Shown here in pieces: positions 1 through 7,785 of a stretch of 51,894 nt of DNA. The translations under genes were made by a program, and so were the position numbers. The stretch comes from Arenicellales bacterium (GTDB taxonomy: Bacteria > Pseudomonadota > Gammaproteobacteria > BMS3Bbin11). The notes under the pieces were generated by a model that was not told where the DNA came from, did no database searches, and worked only from the letters and a program-made list of their open reading frames with translations. Numbering within the stretch: position 1 is the stretch's first letter; each line of letters starts with the position of its first letter. Where the stretch lies: assembly GCA_029287915.1 (NCBI GenBank), contig JARFQE010000123.1, forward strand, positions 1 to 51,894, given 5' to 3'.

Positions 1-221
1 AGCGAATCTTTGTCTATGCGTGAAGTATCGCTGAGTCCAGTTGTGCCATCGTCACCTGTGCGTGTGTAAATTTTTGTTAGTCGGTAACCCATATGTCTAC
101 GTTAAATACCTATTATCCTGATGTTATAAACCATAGCAGAATGCGGTTTAATAACGAATAGTTTTACATGATACGTCCCATGTTTTAAGAAATTCAGCTA
201 AAGATAAATCTAATACTGATC
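1..221. other. Left-edge stretch without a recognisable gene
   Basis: This AT-rich leading stretch lies downstream of the minus-strand tonB-like gene. I see no open reading frame with a ribosome binding site, no strong hairpin followed by a T-run and no RNA gene. It may hold the 3' end of the B12 transcript or the promoter of a gene outside the window. Confidence 0.3.
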
Positions 222-962
222 TTAGTCTGCTAAACGATACAGCACTTCAATCTCGGTATCGACAGGCTGTATTTGCAGATTGGAAGCTACTTGAATGCGC
301 CCGATACCCTGTATTGTTTTTCGTGCGTTCTCATCTAGTATTTTGTGTCCGGATGAGCGGGCGATGCGTATCGTATTTAGAGAGCCGTCATTTTCTATGT
401 GTAATGACAGGCCCACAAGTCCTTCCCAACCCATGCGTCGTGCCATGCGTGGATAAGTGAAACGTGCCTTGATAGTTTCTTTAAGCTTTTGTCTTAGGTG
501 GTTTAGCGGAACATTTTTTACCCTGGCAGTTGCACTATTGAGTTTTGAGGCTTCAGTGAATGTTTGAGTACTGGTACGGTTTACAGAAGTCTTTACAGTA
601 TTTTGCCTGATTAATGTGCCTGTTTCAGGTGCAGCACTGCTGGCGCTATTGTTGTTACCAGTATCAGGTTTTCCGGTTGTTCTAACGGATTGCGGCAGAG
701 CAATAGTTTTTGTAGCAGTGGCAGATTTTTGTAGAGAAGTGGCTGCCTCTTCTTCAACTGCGATTGCCTGATTTGAACTTGAGGCTGATGTTGATGAAGC
801 TACAGTAACCTGTAGAGGGCTGGACAGGCTTACATACAGATTATTATCAGGATTATCACCAGGTATGGTTAGAAAAAGCCCATGCGCTAGCACGGAAAGC
901 AGTATAAACCACCCCAGTAAGATGCCACGCTTTGCTGACTTTTTGCTATTGTTTATTTGCAT
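222..962 (-). CDS. tonB: TonB-family energy transducer
   Basis: The 246-residue protein probably links the inner-membrane proton-motive force to an outer-membrane TonB-dependent receptor. It has one N-terminal membrane segment (about residues 13–31) carrying the S23-x3-H27 pair that matches the conserved Ser/His pair of TonB. A low-complexity Ser/Thr/Ala periplasmic linker follows, then a C-terminal TonB domain (about 155–246) with the YPRMARRMGWEG motif. The gene starts 5 bases after the btuB stop, so the two are very likely co-transcribed under the cobalamin riboswitch. No exbB or exbD is next to it, so it would have to use ExbBD encoded elsewhere. The linker lacks the long Pro-Lys/Pro-Glu repeats of E. 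coli TonB, so 'TonB-like' is the safer name. Confidence 0.85.
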   Translation of the reverse strand: MQINNSKKSAKRGILLGWFILLSVLAHGLFLTIPGDNPDNNLYVSLSSPLQVTVASSTSASSSNQAIAVEEEAATSLQKSATATKTIALPQSVRTTGKPDTGNNNSASSAAPETGTLIRQNTVKTSVNRTSTQTFTEASKLNSATARVKNVPLNHLRQKLKETIKARFTYPRMARRMGWEGLVGLSLHIENDGSLNTIRIARSSGHKILDENARKTIQGIGRIQVASNLQIQPVDTEIEVLYRLAD

Positions 963-967
963 TCTAT

Positions 968-2806
968 TTAACGCCTGTTTATGTAACGTATGTTGAAGAA
1001 TGCTGAACGACCCGCTGTATTAAACCCATCGGCAAGCTGATAATCTTCATTGGTAATATTTTGCAGACGCAGTCCAATATTAATTACTTTGCCAAATGTT
1101 TTTGTCGCTGACAGGTTGAGTAGGGTATAGGCACCAAGAATGATGTCACTGAAAGCCGAATCAGGACGTTCGCCAGTGTAGCTTAACTCGGCACTGGCAG
1201 AATAATCACTACCTAGATATCGCCCGGTAAGACTATATTTTTCCTTTGCCCGTCTGGCTAATTGCCTGTCGGTAGTCAGGTCTCTGGGATCCTGGTAGGT
1301 AAGGCCTGCATCGATAACATAAGGCCCTCTGCGAAACCCATAAGTGAGTTCAATACCTCGTGTTCGGGTTTCATCAATATTTTCATTCTGTCCTGGTGCC
1401 GGGCCATTGAATCCATCCGGGTCTACGAAGTTGATCAGATTTTCTATTTCATTCTGGAATAGACTGATTCGTGTGCGGTGAACAGATGATGGATTGTAAC
1501 GCATACTGAGCTCCAGACTTTTTGACGACTCTGGCACCAGCTCTGGGTTGCCACCAAAACCGAAGCGGTCTGTGCTGCCCGGAGCACGGAAGCCGGTGGC
1601 AAAGGAGGCAATCAGTTTTGTTGTCTGGCTGGCCTGAAAACCATAACTTAATTCACCAGTTGTTTTGCCATCAAATGAACTATGGTCTGTGTAACGCAGT
1701 CCCGCAGTCAATTGATTCGGGCCAGACTCAAACTGGTCCTGCACATAGAGACCTACGGTATCTGTGTCTTCATCAAATCCGCTACCAAATGATATCGATT
1801 CGGCATTTTCTCGATAGGTCTGCACGCCAGCTGTTACAAGATTTGCAGCACCGATGACAATATCATTCTGCCAGTCTAATTCATAACGGCTTGTCTTCAG
1901 GAAATCGGTCGACTGCCTTTGCTGGATATCATCGTTGAAATAGCTGAGCTTGATCTTGCTTACCCAGTTTCCCACAGTATTGATTCTGAAATTCAGAGAC
2001 GCGATAGAATTCGTGTAATCCTGAGCGACTGGGGCTAAAAAGAAATCATAATAATCTGTCCGCCCTCGACTGCCCATATACTGGAAATCAAGTTCTGTGT
2101 TACCGAAGGAATTGCCCAGTTTCAGGTTGATGCTGTCATTTTTATACGGGCTGTCATCACTGGCTTCAGCGCGGGCGGGAAAGCCATCTGTACGTTCGCC
2201 AGATAAATCAATTCCAACGCGAACATCTCCATCATTACGATGATAGCTGGCCGAAAGTTCCTGTGTATTGAAGCTGCCAAACCGCCAGCCAGCTTCAGTA
2301 GTTTGACCGCGGCGGGTAAAAATTTGGATGACACCACCCAGCGCATCAGAACCATAGAGTGTGGAACGAGGCCCCATAATGACTTCAATACGGTCAATCA
2401 TATTCAGTGGAATATTCTGTATCGCAGCCACACCGATAGTACCAGGGTTAATCTTTACACCATCTATCATGATCAAACTGTGGTCACTCTCGGCACCGCG
2501 GATAAAAATTGAAGATGTCTGGCCTGGACCTCCATTACTGGCAATATCAATTCCGGTAATTGTCCTTATTGCATCAGTGACAGAAAGGTCCTGATTTTTC
2601 ATGATTTCCTGTCGGCTTATCACAGTGCTCGTCGCCAGTGCCTGATCAACGCTGGTTGCAGTGCGTGTTGCGGTCACGATTATCGGGCTATCGCTAATGT
2701 CACCTGTATACGACTGATTTTGAACGGCCACAGAGCTGGCTGGCAAGAGAGCGAAAAGAGTAGAGATTGATGCAGCAACAGCTGTGATACGGGTAGTGTT
2801 TTGCAT
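968..2806 (-). CDS. btuB: TonB-dependent vitamin B12 receptor (BtuB)
   Basis: This is a 612-residue outer-membrane receptor, almost the size of E. coli BtuB (614). A signal peptide ends near residue 27, and a TonB box (DSPIIVTA, about 39–46) follows. The plug domain contains IFIRGAESDHSLIMIDGV and the MGPRSTLYGSDALGGVI motif. The rest is a 22-strand-type barrel ending in alternating aromatic residues near the C-terminus. The cobalamin riboswitch upstream makes cobalamin, or another corrinoid, the likely ligand. The start is supported by the sequence AGGGA just upstream. The mRNA hairpin next to that site probably takes part in control. The tonB-like gene follows 5 bases downstream. Confidence 0.92.
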   Translation of the reverse strand: MQNTTRITAVAASISTLFALLPASSVAVQNQSYTGDISDSPIIVTATRTATSVDQALATSTVISRQEIMKNQDLSVTDAIRTITGIDIASNGGPGQTSSIFIRGAESDHSLIMIDGVKINPGTIGVAAIQNIPLNMIDRIEVIMGPRSTLYGSDALGGVIQIFTRRGQTTEAGWRFGSFNTQELSASYHRNDGDVRVGIDLSGERTDGFPARAEASDDSPYKNDSINLKLGNSFGNTELDFQYMGSRGRTDYYDFFLAPVAQDYTNSIASLNFRINTVGNWVSKIKLSYFNDDIQQRQSTDFLKTSRYELDWQNDIVIGAANLVTAGVQTYRENAESISFGSGFDEDTDTVGLYVQDQFESGPNQLTAGLRYTDHSSFDGKTTGELSYGFQASQTTKLIASFATGFRAPGSTDRFGFGGNPELVPESSKSLELSMRYNPSSVHRTRISLFQNEIENLINFVDPDGFNGPAPGQNENIDETRTRGIELTYGFRRGPYVIDAGLTYQDPRDLTTDRQLARRAKEKYSLTGRYLGSDYSASAELSYTGERPDSAFSDIILGAYTLLNLSATKTFGKVINIGLRLQNITNEDYQLADGFNTAGRSAFFNIRYINRR

Positions 2807-2818
2807 TTTTTAGTCCCT

Positions 2819-2837
2819 AGTGTACCCGCCGTACACT
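2819..2837 (-). promoter_or_regulatory. Hairpin just upstream of the btuB ribosome binding site
   Basis: A perfect 7-bp inverted repeat (AGTGTAC / GTACACT, 5-base loop) lies in the btuB leader, directly 5' of the AGGGA ribosome binding site at about 2813–2817. There is no U-run after it, so it does not look like an intrinsic terminator. It is placed to act as part of a translational expression platform of the cobalamin riboswitch. That role is inferred from its position. Confidence 0.5.
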
Positions 2838-2887
2838 TGAAGAAGTGAAATTAGCCTTATTAAGCCAAACCCAATTGACTTATCAGA

Positions 2888-3085
2888 GCAGGTGTTTCAG
2901 GTTGGTCTCCGGGCTTGTGAGCATTAAAGTCTTCCGCCTTCCCACGCTATTGAATGAATATAATCATTGCTACTGCGCAGTGGCTGATTGGAAGACTTCC
3001 CTCACTTACCGTTGCGGGGGCAGCGCCGGACTTGTCTGACATTCGCATTGAGCCTGTATATCAAATGCACCGGCTTCCCATTTCA
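2888..3085 (-). promoter_or_regulatory. Cobalamin riboswitch
   Basis: Read on the minus strand, the leader begins with GGGAAGCCGGTGCA (around 3068–3081). It continues through a conserved core with GCTGCCCCGCAACGGTAA (about 3004–3026) and ends with the B12 box AAGCCCGGAGACCAACCTG (about 2898–2917). These are the hallmark blocks of the AdoCbl-class cobalamin riboswitch, in the right order and spacing. The gene below is a BtuB-type receptor, the classic target. Binding of cobalamin would lower btuB–tonB expression. The weak plus-strand reading frames across this stretch are shadows of the RNA. Confidence 0.95.
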
Positions 3086-3126
3086 TTCCGCTGGTTGGCT
3101 TGCAGCTGGAAATCCTGAAGATGGCG

Positions 3127-3155
3127 ACTTTAAGGGATCGAGGGTCAAGTATCAA
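3127..3155 (-). promoter_or_regulatory. Candidate sigma-70 promoter of the B12 uptake unit
   Basis: On the minus strand a TTGATA −35 box (3150–3155) is separated by exactly 17 bases from a TAAAGT −10 box (3127–3132). Transcription would start about 35 bases before the riboswitch core. The position and spacing fit, but the −10 box matches only four of six consensus bases. Confidence 0.4.
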
Positions 3156-3292
3156 GTTTCAGCACGAAAGAAAGCTGCTTGTATCTCGTAGCCTTGATCA
3201 CAAGCTTTAATCACAAACATTTGATAATAATAGGGTGGCAGAGAATGTAGAGTCGCGGCATAATTCATACAAGCTTTTGTTGGGAGACTGCC

Positions 3293-3817
3293 ATGTCACG
3301 AATAAATCAGATACAAATTCGTTACACTCCGATTGAGGACCGTATTTTGCTTCGCCTCAATACCGAAGATGCCTCTGAATTTCGTTTCTGGATAACACGC
3401 AGCTACGCGAAAATTCTTGCAGCTTCATTGCTGGAGTTATTGCGCTCTACTGATGAGATCCAGCAGCAGCAGGAGAATGTGCAGAAAGCCATAGTTTCAT
3501 TCCAGCATGAAGAGGCCCTGTCAAAAGCAGATTTTGCAAAGACTTTTCAGGACCAGCCGAAGAACCTGCCGCTCGGTGATGTACCCATCCTGTTAAGCAG
3601 GTTTACAGTAAAACGCACAGCAGATGGTAATCCGATGTTGTGCATGTACCCAGAGCAGGGCCAGGGTATTGACCTTGCACTGCAGCAACAGCTTCTTCAT
3701 TCAATCAGCAAGCTTTTTGCAGATGCTTTGGCTGAGTCAGAATGGGGTGTGAATTTCACCTTGTCTGACAACAATCATGTCCAGAAAGAGACAGAAAAAC
3801 CTCTATTTCTGAATTAG
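3293..3817 (+). CDS. Conserved hypothetical protein
   Basis: The 174-residue protein is probably cytosolic: it has no signal peptide and no membrane segment. Its N-terminal part (MSRINQIQIRYTPIEDRILL, then FRFWITRSYAKIL) resembles a proteobacterial family of unknown function that I recall only as 'hypothetical'. A Gln/Glu-rich, likely helical middle follows. A beta-rich second half begins around residue 100 and includes CMYPEQGQGIDLALQQQLLHSI. The start is well supported by GGGAG six bases upstream. The gene diverges from the B12 uptake unit and stands alone. I cannot assign a function. Confidence 0.75.
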   Translation: MSRINQIQIRYTPIEDRILLRLNTEDASEFRFWITRSYAKILAASLLELLRSTDEIQQQQENVQKAIVSFQHEEALSKADFAKTFQDQPKNLPLGDVPILLSRFTVKRTADGNPMLCMYPEQGQGIDLALQQQLLHSISKLFADALAESEWGVNFTLSDNNHVQKETEKPLFLN

Positions 3818-3878
3818 ATTTACCAGCAATGCACGGCTGCTTTTGCAGAACTCATTTTAGATGAGCCACGCAATACAT

Positions 3879-3902
3879 CAGACCGTTGAATTGTCAGGTC
3901 TG
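3879..3902 (+). terminator. Weak terminator-like hairpin
   Basis: A 6-bp inverted repeat (CAGACC / GGTCTG, 12-base loop) lies between two convergent genes, about 60 bases after the stop of the 174-residue gene. A short CGTTTT follows a few bases later. The stem is short and the T-run is poor, so this is a tentative call. Confidence 0.25.
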
Positions 3903-3969
3903 GACTCCGTTTTCATTGCGCTAATTTCAAAATGGTGACTAATAACAGGTTTTCCTGGCTAAACTTTCA

Positions 3970-4335
3970 CTATCTCCGGCAAACCTTAAATTGGGGTGAG
4001 TTATTATAACGGTGCTTTTCCTTGCTCAGGATCGCTGTTGCTACTTCACACAGCTGGTTCATCAATCTAACCCTGCATATGTCAGCATCCTCTTTGGCCA
4101 GTAAAGTTGCTCGCATCATTGCTAAAAGTGTCATGGTTTTTTCTGAATCAATCACTGCATCAAGGTGGCCGCAGTTGTTTTTTTTGTAAATGTCTCTGAC
4201 AAGTTTCGTTATCAGTTGATGGTGGACGGCATCCTCGGCGATGAAATATCGGATTTCATTGGCATTGGTAACGACAGGGATCTGGTGAAGGCCGATCTTT
4301 TCTGACAGCAGTTGGATGAATTGCCTGAAAGTCAT
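3970..4335 (-). CDS. Hypothetical protein, 121 residues
   Basis: I do not recognise this gene. The product is mainly helical by appearance, with no signal peptide or transmembrane segment. It opens with MTFRQFIQLLSEKIGLHQIP and ends in a basic tail. Leu, Met and Ala repeats around residues 65–100 could form two amphipathic helices. It is convergent with the gene at 3293–3817 and divergent from the membrane protein at 4690. No clear Shine–Dalgarno sequence precedes the start, so the reading frame is plausible but not certain. Confidence 0.5.
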   Translation of the reverse strand: MTFRQFIQLLSEKIGLHQIPVVTNANEIRYFIAEDAVHHQLITKLVRDIYKKNNCGHLDAVIDSEKTMTLLAMMRATLLAKEDADICRVRLMNQLCEVATAILSKEKHRYNNSPQFKVCRR

Positions 4336-4689
4336 TTTTTAGTCTTTGGAACCCGTTTGTCTATGAAGTCTGCTTTAATTGATTAAGTTTAATTTCTTCA
4401 TCATCCGTTTTTCAAGAGCTACTTGTTCAAATTAATCGAAGCTTACAGGGTCAGGCGAATTTTTGTTGTTTGAATGAATTCTTACCTGCGTTTTAGAAAA
4501 ACTGCCAGCTTACATTAGTAGTGAATATTCCAAGTCTAAACCTATGCAAAGGGTTTTCAAGTGTTGATTTCTCAGTTACCTGATTAATCATGAAATAAAT
4601 GTGCTATTGCGATAATAATCCGATAAATAAGATATCATGTAAGTTAGTATTCTGATGCAAATGAAAAATTCTGCAAAAAATTCGTCCTG
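4336..4689. other. 354-base divergent intergenic region
   Basis: This AT-rich gap separates two divergent genes and should contain both promoters. I could not find a convincing −35/−10 pair. Near its right end there is a 10-codon reading frame (ATG at 4661, stop TGA at 4691–4693) whose stop overlaps the TTG start of the next gene. This could be a translationally coupled leader or chance. Confidence 0.3.
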
Positions 4690-5754
4690 TTGAATTCGAG
4701 CACCCAAAACACCATCGAATTAAAAGACCCTTCGCTGAAATGGCGAGTTGCAATCTCGGGCGTGATCTCGATCCTGATCCTGATTATGCTGTGGTGGCTT
4801 GTATCCTCGGGAAGCCGGGTAGATGATTCGAGCTCATTTACAGAAATACTGCAGAACACAGCCTGGTGGCTGGCCTCCCTTTACATAATCACTACCATCA
4901 TGCAAACCTTGCTTAGAGCGTTGCGCTACCGTTCTTTGCTGAAGGCAGATGGAATCAGTCAGGTGCCGGGTACATGGTATATGTTTCTGATTACTTTATG
5001 TCGAAATATGTTCGTCGATATGGTCCCTGCACGCATTGGTGAAGCGAGTTATGTAATAATGTTGAATCGTGGTTACCGCGTCCCTGTTTCTGCCTGCCTT
5101 TCAACGCTGTTTATCAGTGTTGTACTGGACATACTGGCACTGGCGGCCATCCTGATTGCTCTGGTGCTGGCAAGTTTGCTTTCAGCCAGCCAGTTCGAGG
5201 TCTCGATCAGTAATGCGCTGGTAGGAACATCGCTGATTGTGCTTATATGTGGGTTTTTGATCTATGCTGCTGTACCAGTAAGTCAATGGTTTGCGCGTGT
5301 AATGGATTTTACAGGAATCAGGATACTACAGCGGCTTGCGCAATTTCTTGTTGATGTGGCACTTTCAATCAGGCGAGTGCAGAGACGCGAAATATTATCG
5401 CTGACCTTATTACAATCTCTCGGTATTCGTATACTAAAATATGGCGGCTTGTATATTCTATTTATAGCCGTAACCACAGGCAGTTTTTACGAGTTTTCTA
5501 CGTTACCATGGTGGCAGGTATTACCGGCTTTTATATCTGCAGAAGCTGCAGCCAGTCTGCCCGTGCCTACATTCATGAGTTTCGGTACCTATGAAGGAGG
5601 CGGTGTGCTGGCTTTTTCAGTTCTGGGTTTTTCTGCTGCAGATATATTAATGCTTATGTTTGTTATCCACCTGATCAGCCAGGTGGTTGACTATAGTCTC
5701 GGCGGCCTGGGCCTGCTGGGCTTTGTTATGGTGGTGAAGAAAGATGAAGGATGA
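4690..5754 (+). CDS. YbhN/LPG-synthase-like integral membrane protein
   Basis: The 354-residue protein has about eight hydrophobic segments, the first at about 20–40 and the last at about 325–348. It resembles the membrane part of lysylphosphatidylglycerol synthase (UPF0104/YbhN family), which in other proteins is a lipid flippase module. The catalytic aminoacyl-transfer domain of MprF is absent. Family marks are RALRYRSLLKADG, then DMVPARIGEASYV, and PTFMSFGTYEGGG near the C-terminus. The only start in frame near the beginning is TTG at 4690, with no clear ribosome binding site. Its stop overlaps the start of the TolB-like gene (ATGA), so the two form one unit. The substrate is unknown; a lipid-linked carrier is an inference. 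Confidence 0.75.
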   Translation: MNSSTQNTIELKDPSLKWRVAISGVISILILIMLWWLVSSGSRVDDSSSFTEILQNTAWWLASLYIITTIMQTLLRALRYRSLLKADGISQVPGTWYMFLITLCRNMFVDMVPARIGEASYVIMLNRGYRVPVSACLSTLFISVVLDILALAAILIALVLASLLSASQFEVSISNALVGTSLIVLICGFLIYAAVPVSQWFARVMDFTGIRILQRLAQFLVDVALSIRRVQRREILSLTLLQSLGIRILKYGGLYILFIAVTTGSFYEFSTLPWWQVLPAFISAEAAASLPVPTFMSFGTYEGGGVLAFSVLGFSAADILMLMFVIHLISQVVDYSLGGLGLLGFVMVVKKDEG

Positions 5755-6773
5755 AGAATATGAGTAAGAAAAGAATTATCCTGTTGATTCTGTTGAGCGT
5801 AGTGATTGTTGCTATGCTGACAGCGGCTTATATGCGTTGGCAACTCAAGCAGGGGCGAAGCACACCGCCACCAGCGGGCGTAGCCCTGCTCGCAGAGGGG
5901 ATCGCACATGATGCTGCTCTACCAAATGGGTTTGTGGTCTGGAGCTCAAATCGTTCCGGCAATCACGATATATGGAAGATGACGCTACCGGATAGGGTCA
6001 TTACGCCTTTGACAACCAATCCCCACACTGAATATTTTCCACGTATCTCACCCGATGGTCGCCAAATTGTATTCGCCCGTTCACAAAAGCCCTGGGTTTC
6101 ACAACGAAACCAGGAATTGTGGGACGTCATCCTGCTTGATCTAGAAACAGGGAAAGAGAAACTGCTGGCTAAAAATGCCAATACACCGACATGGTCTATT
6201 GACGGCAAAAAGGTCTATTTTCAACGCAATGTGTTCAGTATGGCTGAAATTGATGTCCGCTCGGGGAAAGAGCGAATCCTGTTTAATAGTGGCACCGGTG
6301 ATGTTAAAAAGAGGGCGGGATTGCAAACTCCTGCGTATCATCCAGACAAGAATAAGATAGCTGTGACACTTCGCTATACACAGCATATGACAGCAATTGT
6401 GGATATGGATGGCAAGCTGAAAGAGATTTCTGATGGCTGTCAATTAACCTGGAGTAAAGATGGCGAGTTTCTCTACTATGTCGATTATGGCGGCAAGATG
6501 AAGAATGCCTTCTATCTATATGATCCTGGAACAGGAAAATCAAAAAAATGGCTGGATCTCCCCGGTGACTATAGCCACGAATATTTTCCCCGCTTATCAA
6601 ATGATGAAAAATACCTGGTTTTTGCGGCTAGCAAGGGGGGGCATGAGCACGATAGCGCAGACTATGAAATATTTCTCTGGCAGGTGGGTACAGCAAACAC
6701 TACGGCAACGCGTTTGACTTTTCATACTGGCAATGACAATTGGCCAGATGTTTATCTGTATGATGAATCTTAA
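5751..6773 (+). CDS. Membrane-anchored TolB-like beta-propeller protein
   Basis: The 340-residue protein has an N-terminal membrane anchor or uncleaved signal (about residues 7–27). The rest is periplasmic and made of PD40/WD40-like blades. Repeated signatures include SSNRSGNHDIWKMTLPD, FPRISPDGRQIVFARS, TPTWSIDGKKVYFQRN and YFPRLSNDEKYLVFAASKG. Such propellers resemble the C-terminal domain of TolB and bind proteins or glycans. It overlaps the upstream flippase-like gene by four bases (ATGA), so the two are probably made together and may act together at the inner membrane. It is not TolB itself: the TolB N-terminal domain and the tol-pal genes are missing. Confidence 0.75.
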   Translation: MKNMSKKRIILLILLSVVIVAMLTAAYMRWQLKQGRSTPPPAGVALLAEGIAHDAALPNGFVVWSSNRSGNHDIWKMTLPDRVITPLTTNPHTEYFPRISPDGRQIVFARSQKPWVSQRNQELWDVILLDLETGKEKLLAKNANTPTWSIDGKKVYFQRNVFSMAEIDVRSGKERILFNSGTGDVKKRAGLQTPAYHPDKNKIAVTLRYTQHMTAIVDMDGKLKEISDGCQLTWSKDGEFLYYVDYGGKMKNAFYLYDPGTGKSKKWLDLPGDYSHEYFPRLSNDEKYLVFAASKGGHEHDSADYEIFLWQVGTANTTATRLTFHTGNDNWPDVYLYDES

Positions 6774-6791
6774 TACGCCTGTGTGAAGATT

Positions 6792-7658
6792 TCAGATACT
6801 GTCAAGCAGCTTGATCATGGCCTTTGTAGCATTAGATAAGGTCATGTCATGATGCGTTACATAACCTAGTATTCGGCGTAGATGGATATTTTTAATTTCA
6901 ATTTTCCTTACACTATCATCTAGCATGGTTTCGGGGAGGATAGTCCATCCAAGGCCGATGCTTGCCATCATTTTGTTGGTTTCGAGGAAGTTCGTTGACA
7001 GGCCAACGTTAAGTTTGTGTCCAGATAATGCCAGTTTTTCTTCCAGTAGTGCCCGGGTATAGGTGCTGACACCCGGTAGTATTGCCTCGTAGGCAACAAG
7101 TTCCTCCACTGTTATGGCGGTTTTTTTTGCCAGCTCGTGCATGTTACCTACGACAACGGTCAATGGATCATCCCACACCGGTGTAGCAGATATCGATTTT
7201 GGCGGCATGGTCGGCAGGGTGATGATTGCCATTTCCAGTTGACCTGACTCAACTCCGTTAACGCCATCTTCTGAATCAACAAAATGCAGCGCCAGTTCCA
7301 CATCAGGATACTGATCTGTGTACTGGCGCAACACCGGTGGCAAACGATGCAGGCCGACATGGTGAGAAGTACCCAGGCTCAGACCTCCACTTACCTGTTG
7401 TTTCATGTTGTCAGCACTTTGTCGAAGATTAGCGAAAGATAAGAGCATTTTCTCTACCAGGGGCAGCAGTTGATGCCCGCTTTCAGTCAATCTCGCATTT
7501 CTTCCAATTCGATCAAAGAGGGGGGTGCCGAGTTGTGACTCAAGTGCAGCAATTCGTTTGCTGATGGCTGGCTGAGTTATATACAGGCTATCTGCAGCAG
7601 CGGTAAAGGAGCCATAGCGATTGATAGCGACAAAGGCCTTTAATTGTGATTCATCCAT
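6792..7658 (-). CDS. LysR-family transcriptional regulator
   Basis: This is a 288-residue LysR-type regulator of typical length. The winged helix-turn-helix occupies residues 1–60 (LKAFVAINRYGSFTAAADSL, then TQPAISKRIAALE). The rest is the periplasmic-binding-protein-like effector domain. It is transcribed away from leuCDB with about 127 bases between, so by the usual LysR logic it may control that operon. The effector is unknown; a leucine-pathway intermediate such as isopropylmalate is a guess. It differs in context from LeuO, which sits by leuABCD in enterics. I give no gene symbol. Confidence 0.88.
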   Translation of the reverse strand: MDESQLKAFVAINRYGSFTAAADSLYITQPAISKRIAALESQLGTPLFDRIGRNARLTESGHQLLPLVEKMLLSFANLRQSADNMKQQVSGGLSLGTSHHVGLHRLPPVLRQYTDQYPDVELALHFVDSEDGVNGVESGQLEMAIITLPTMPPKSISATPVWDDPLTVVVGNMHELAKKTAITVEELVAYEAILPGVSTYTRALLEEKLALSGHKLNVGLSTNFLETNKMMASIGLGWTILPETMLDDSVRKIEIKNIHLRRILGYVTHHDMTLSNATKAMIKLLDSI

Positions 7659-7785
7659 ACCTGACTGCCACTAGCTGACGTTCTATCATACATTCCGAAA
7701 AGTAATTAAATTAATAAAAATGATGAATATATGTAATTTATAACCTGTGACATACTTATCTGCAACCGTAACAGGAGAAAACTCT
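7659..7785. promoter_or_regulatory. LysR–leuC divergent control region
   Basis: This AT-rich intergenic region should hold the divergent promoters. At 7703–7713 it contains the inverted repeat TAATT-A-AATTA, which could be part of a LysR-type box. I see no leucine-rich leader peptide and no attenuator, so control is more likely by the regulator than by attenuation. Confidence 0.35.

Noticed and set aside
2845-3191. Plus-strand frames between btuB and 3293
   Set aside because: They lie across the cobalamin riboswitch on the other strand, have no start signals and no protein-like content.
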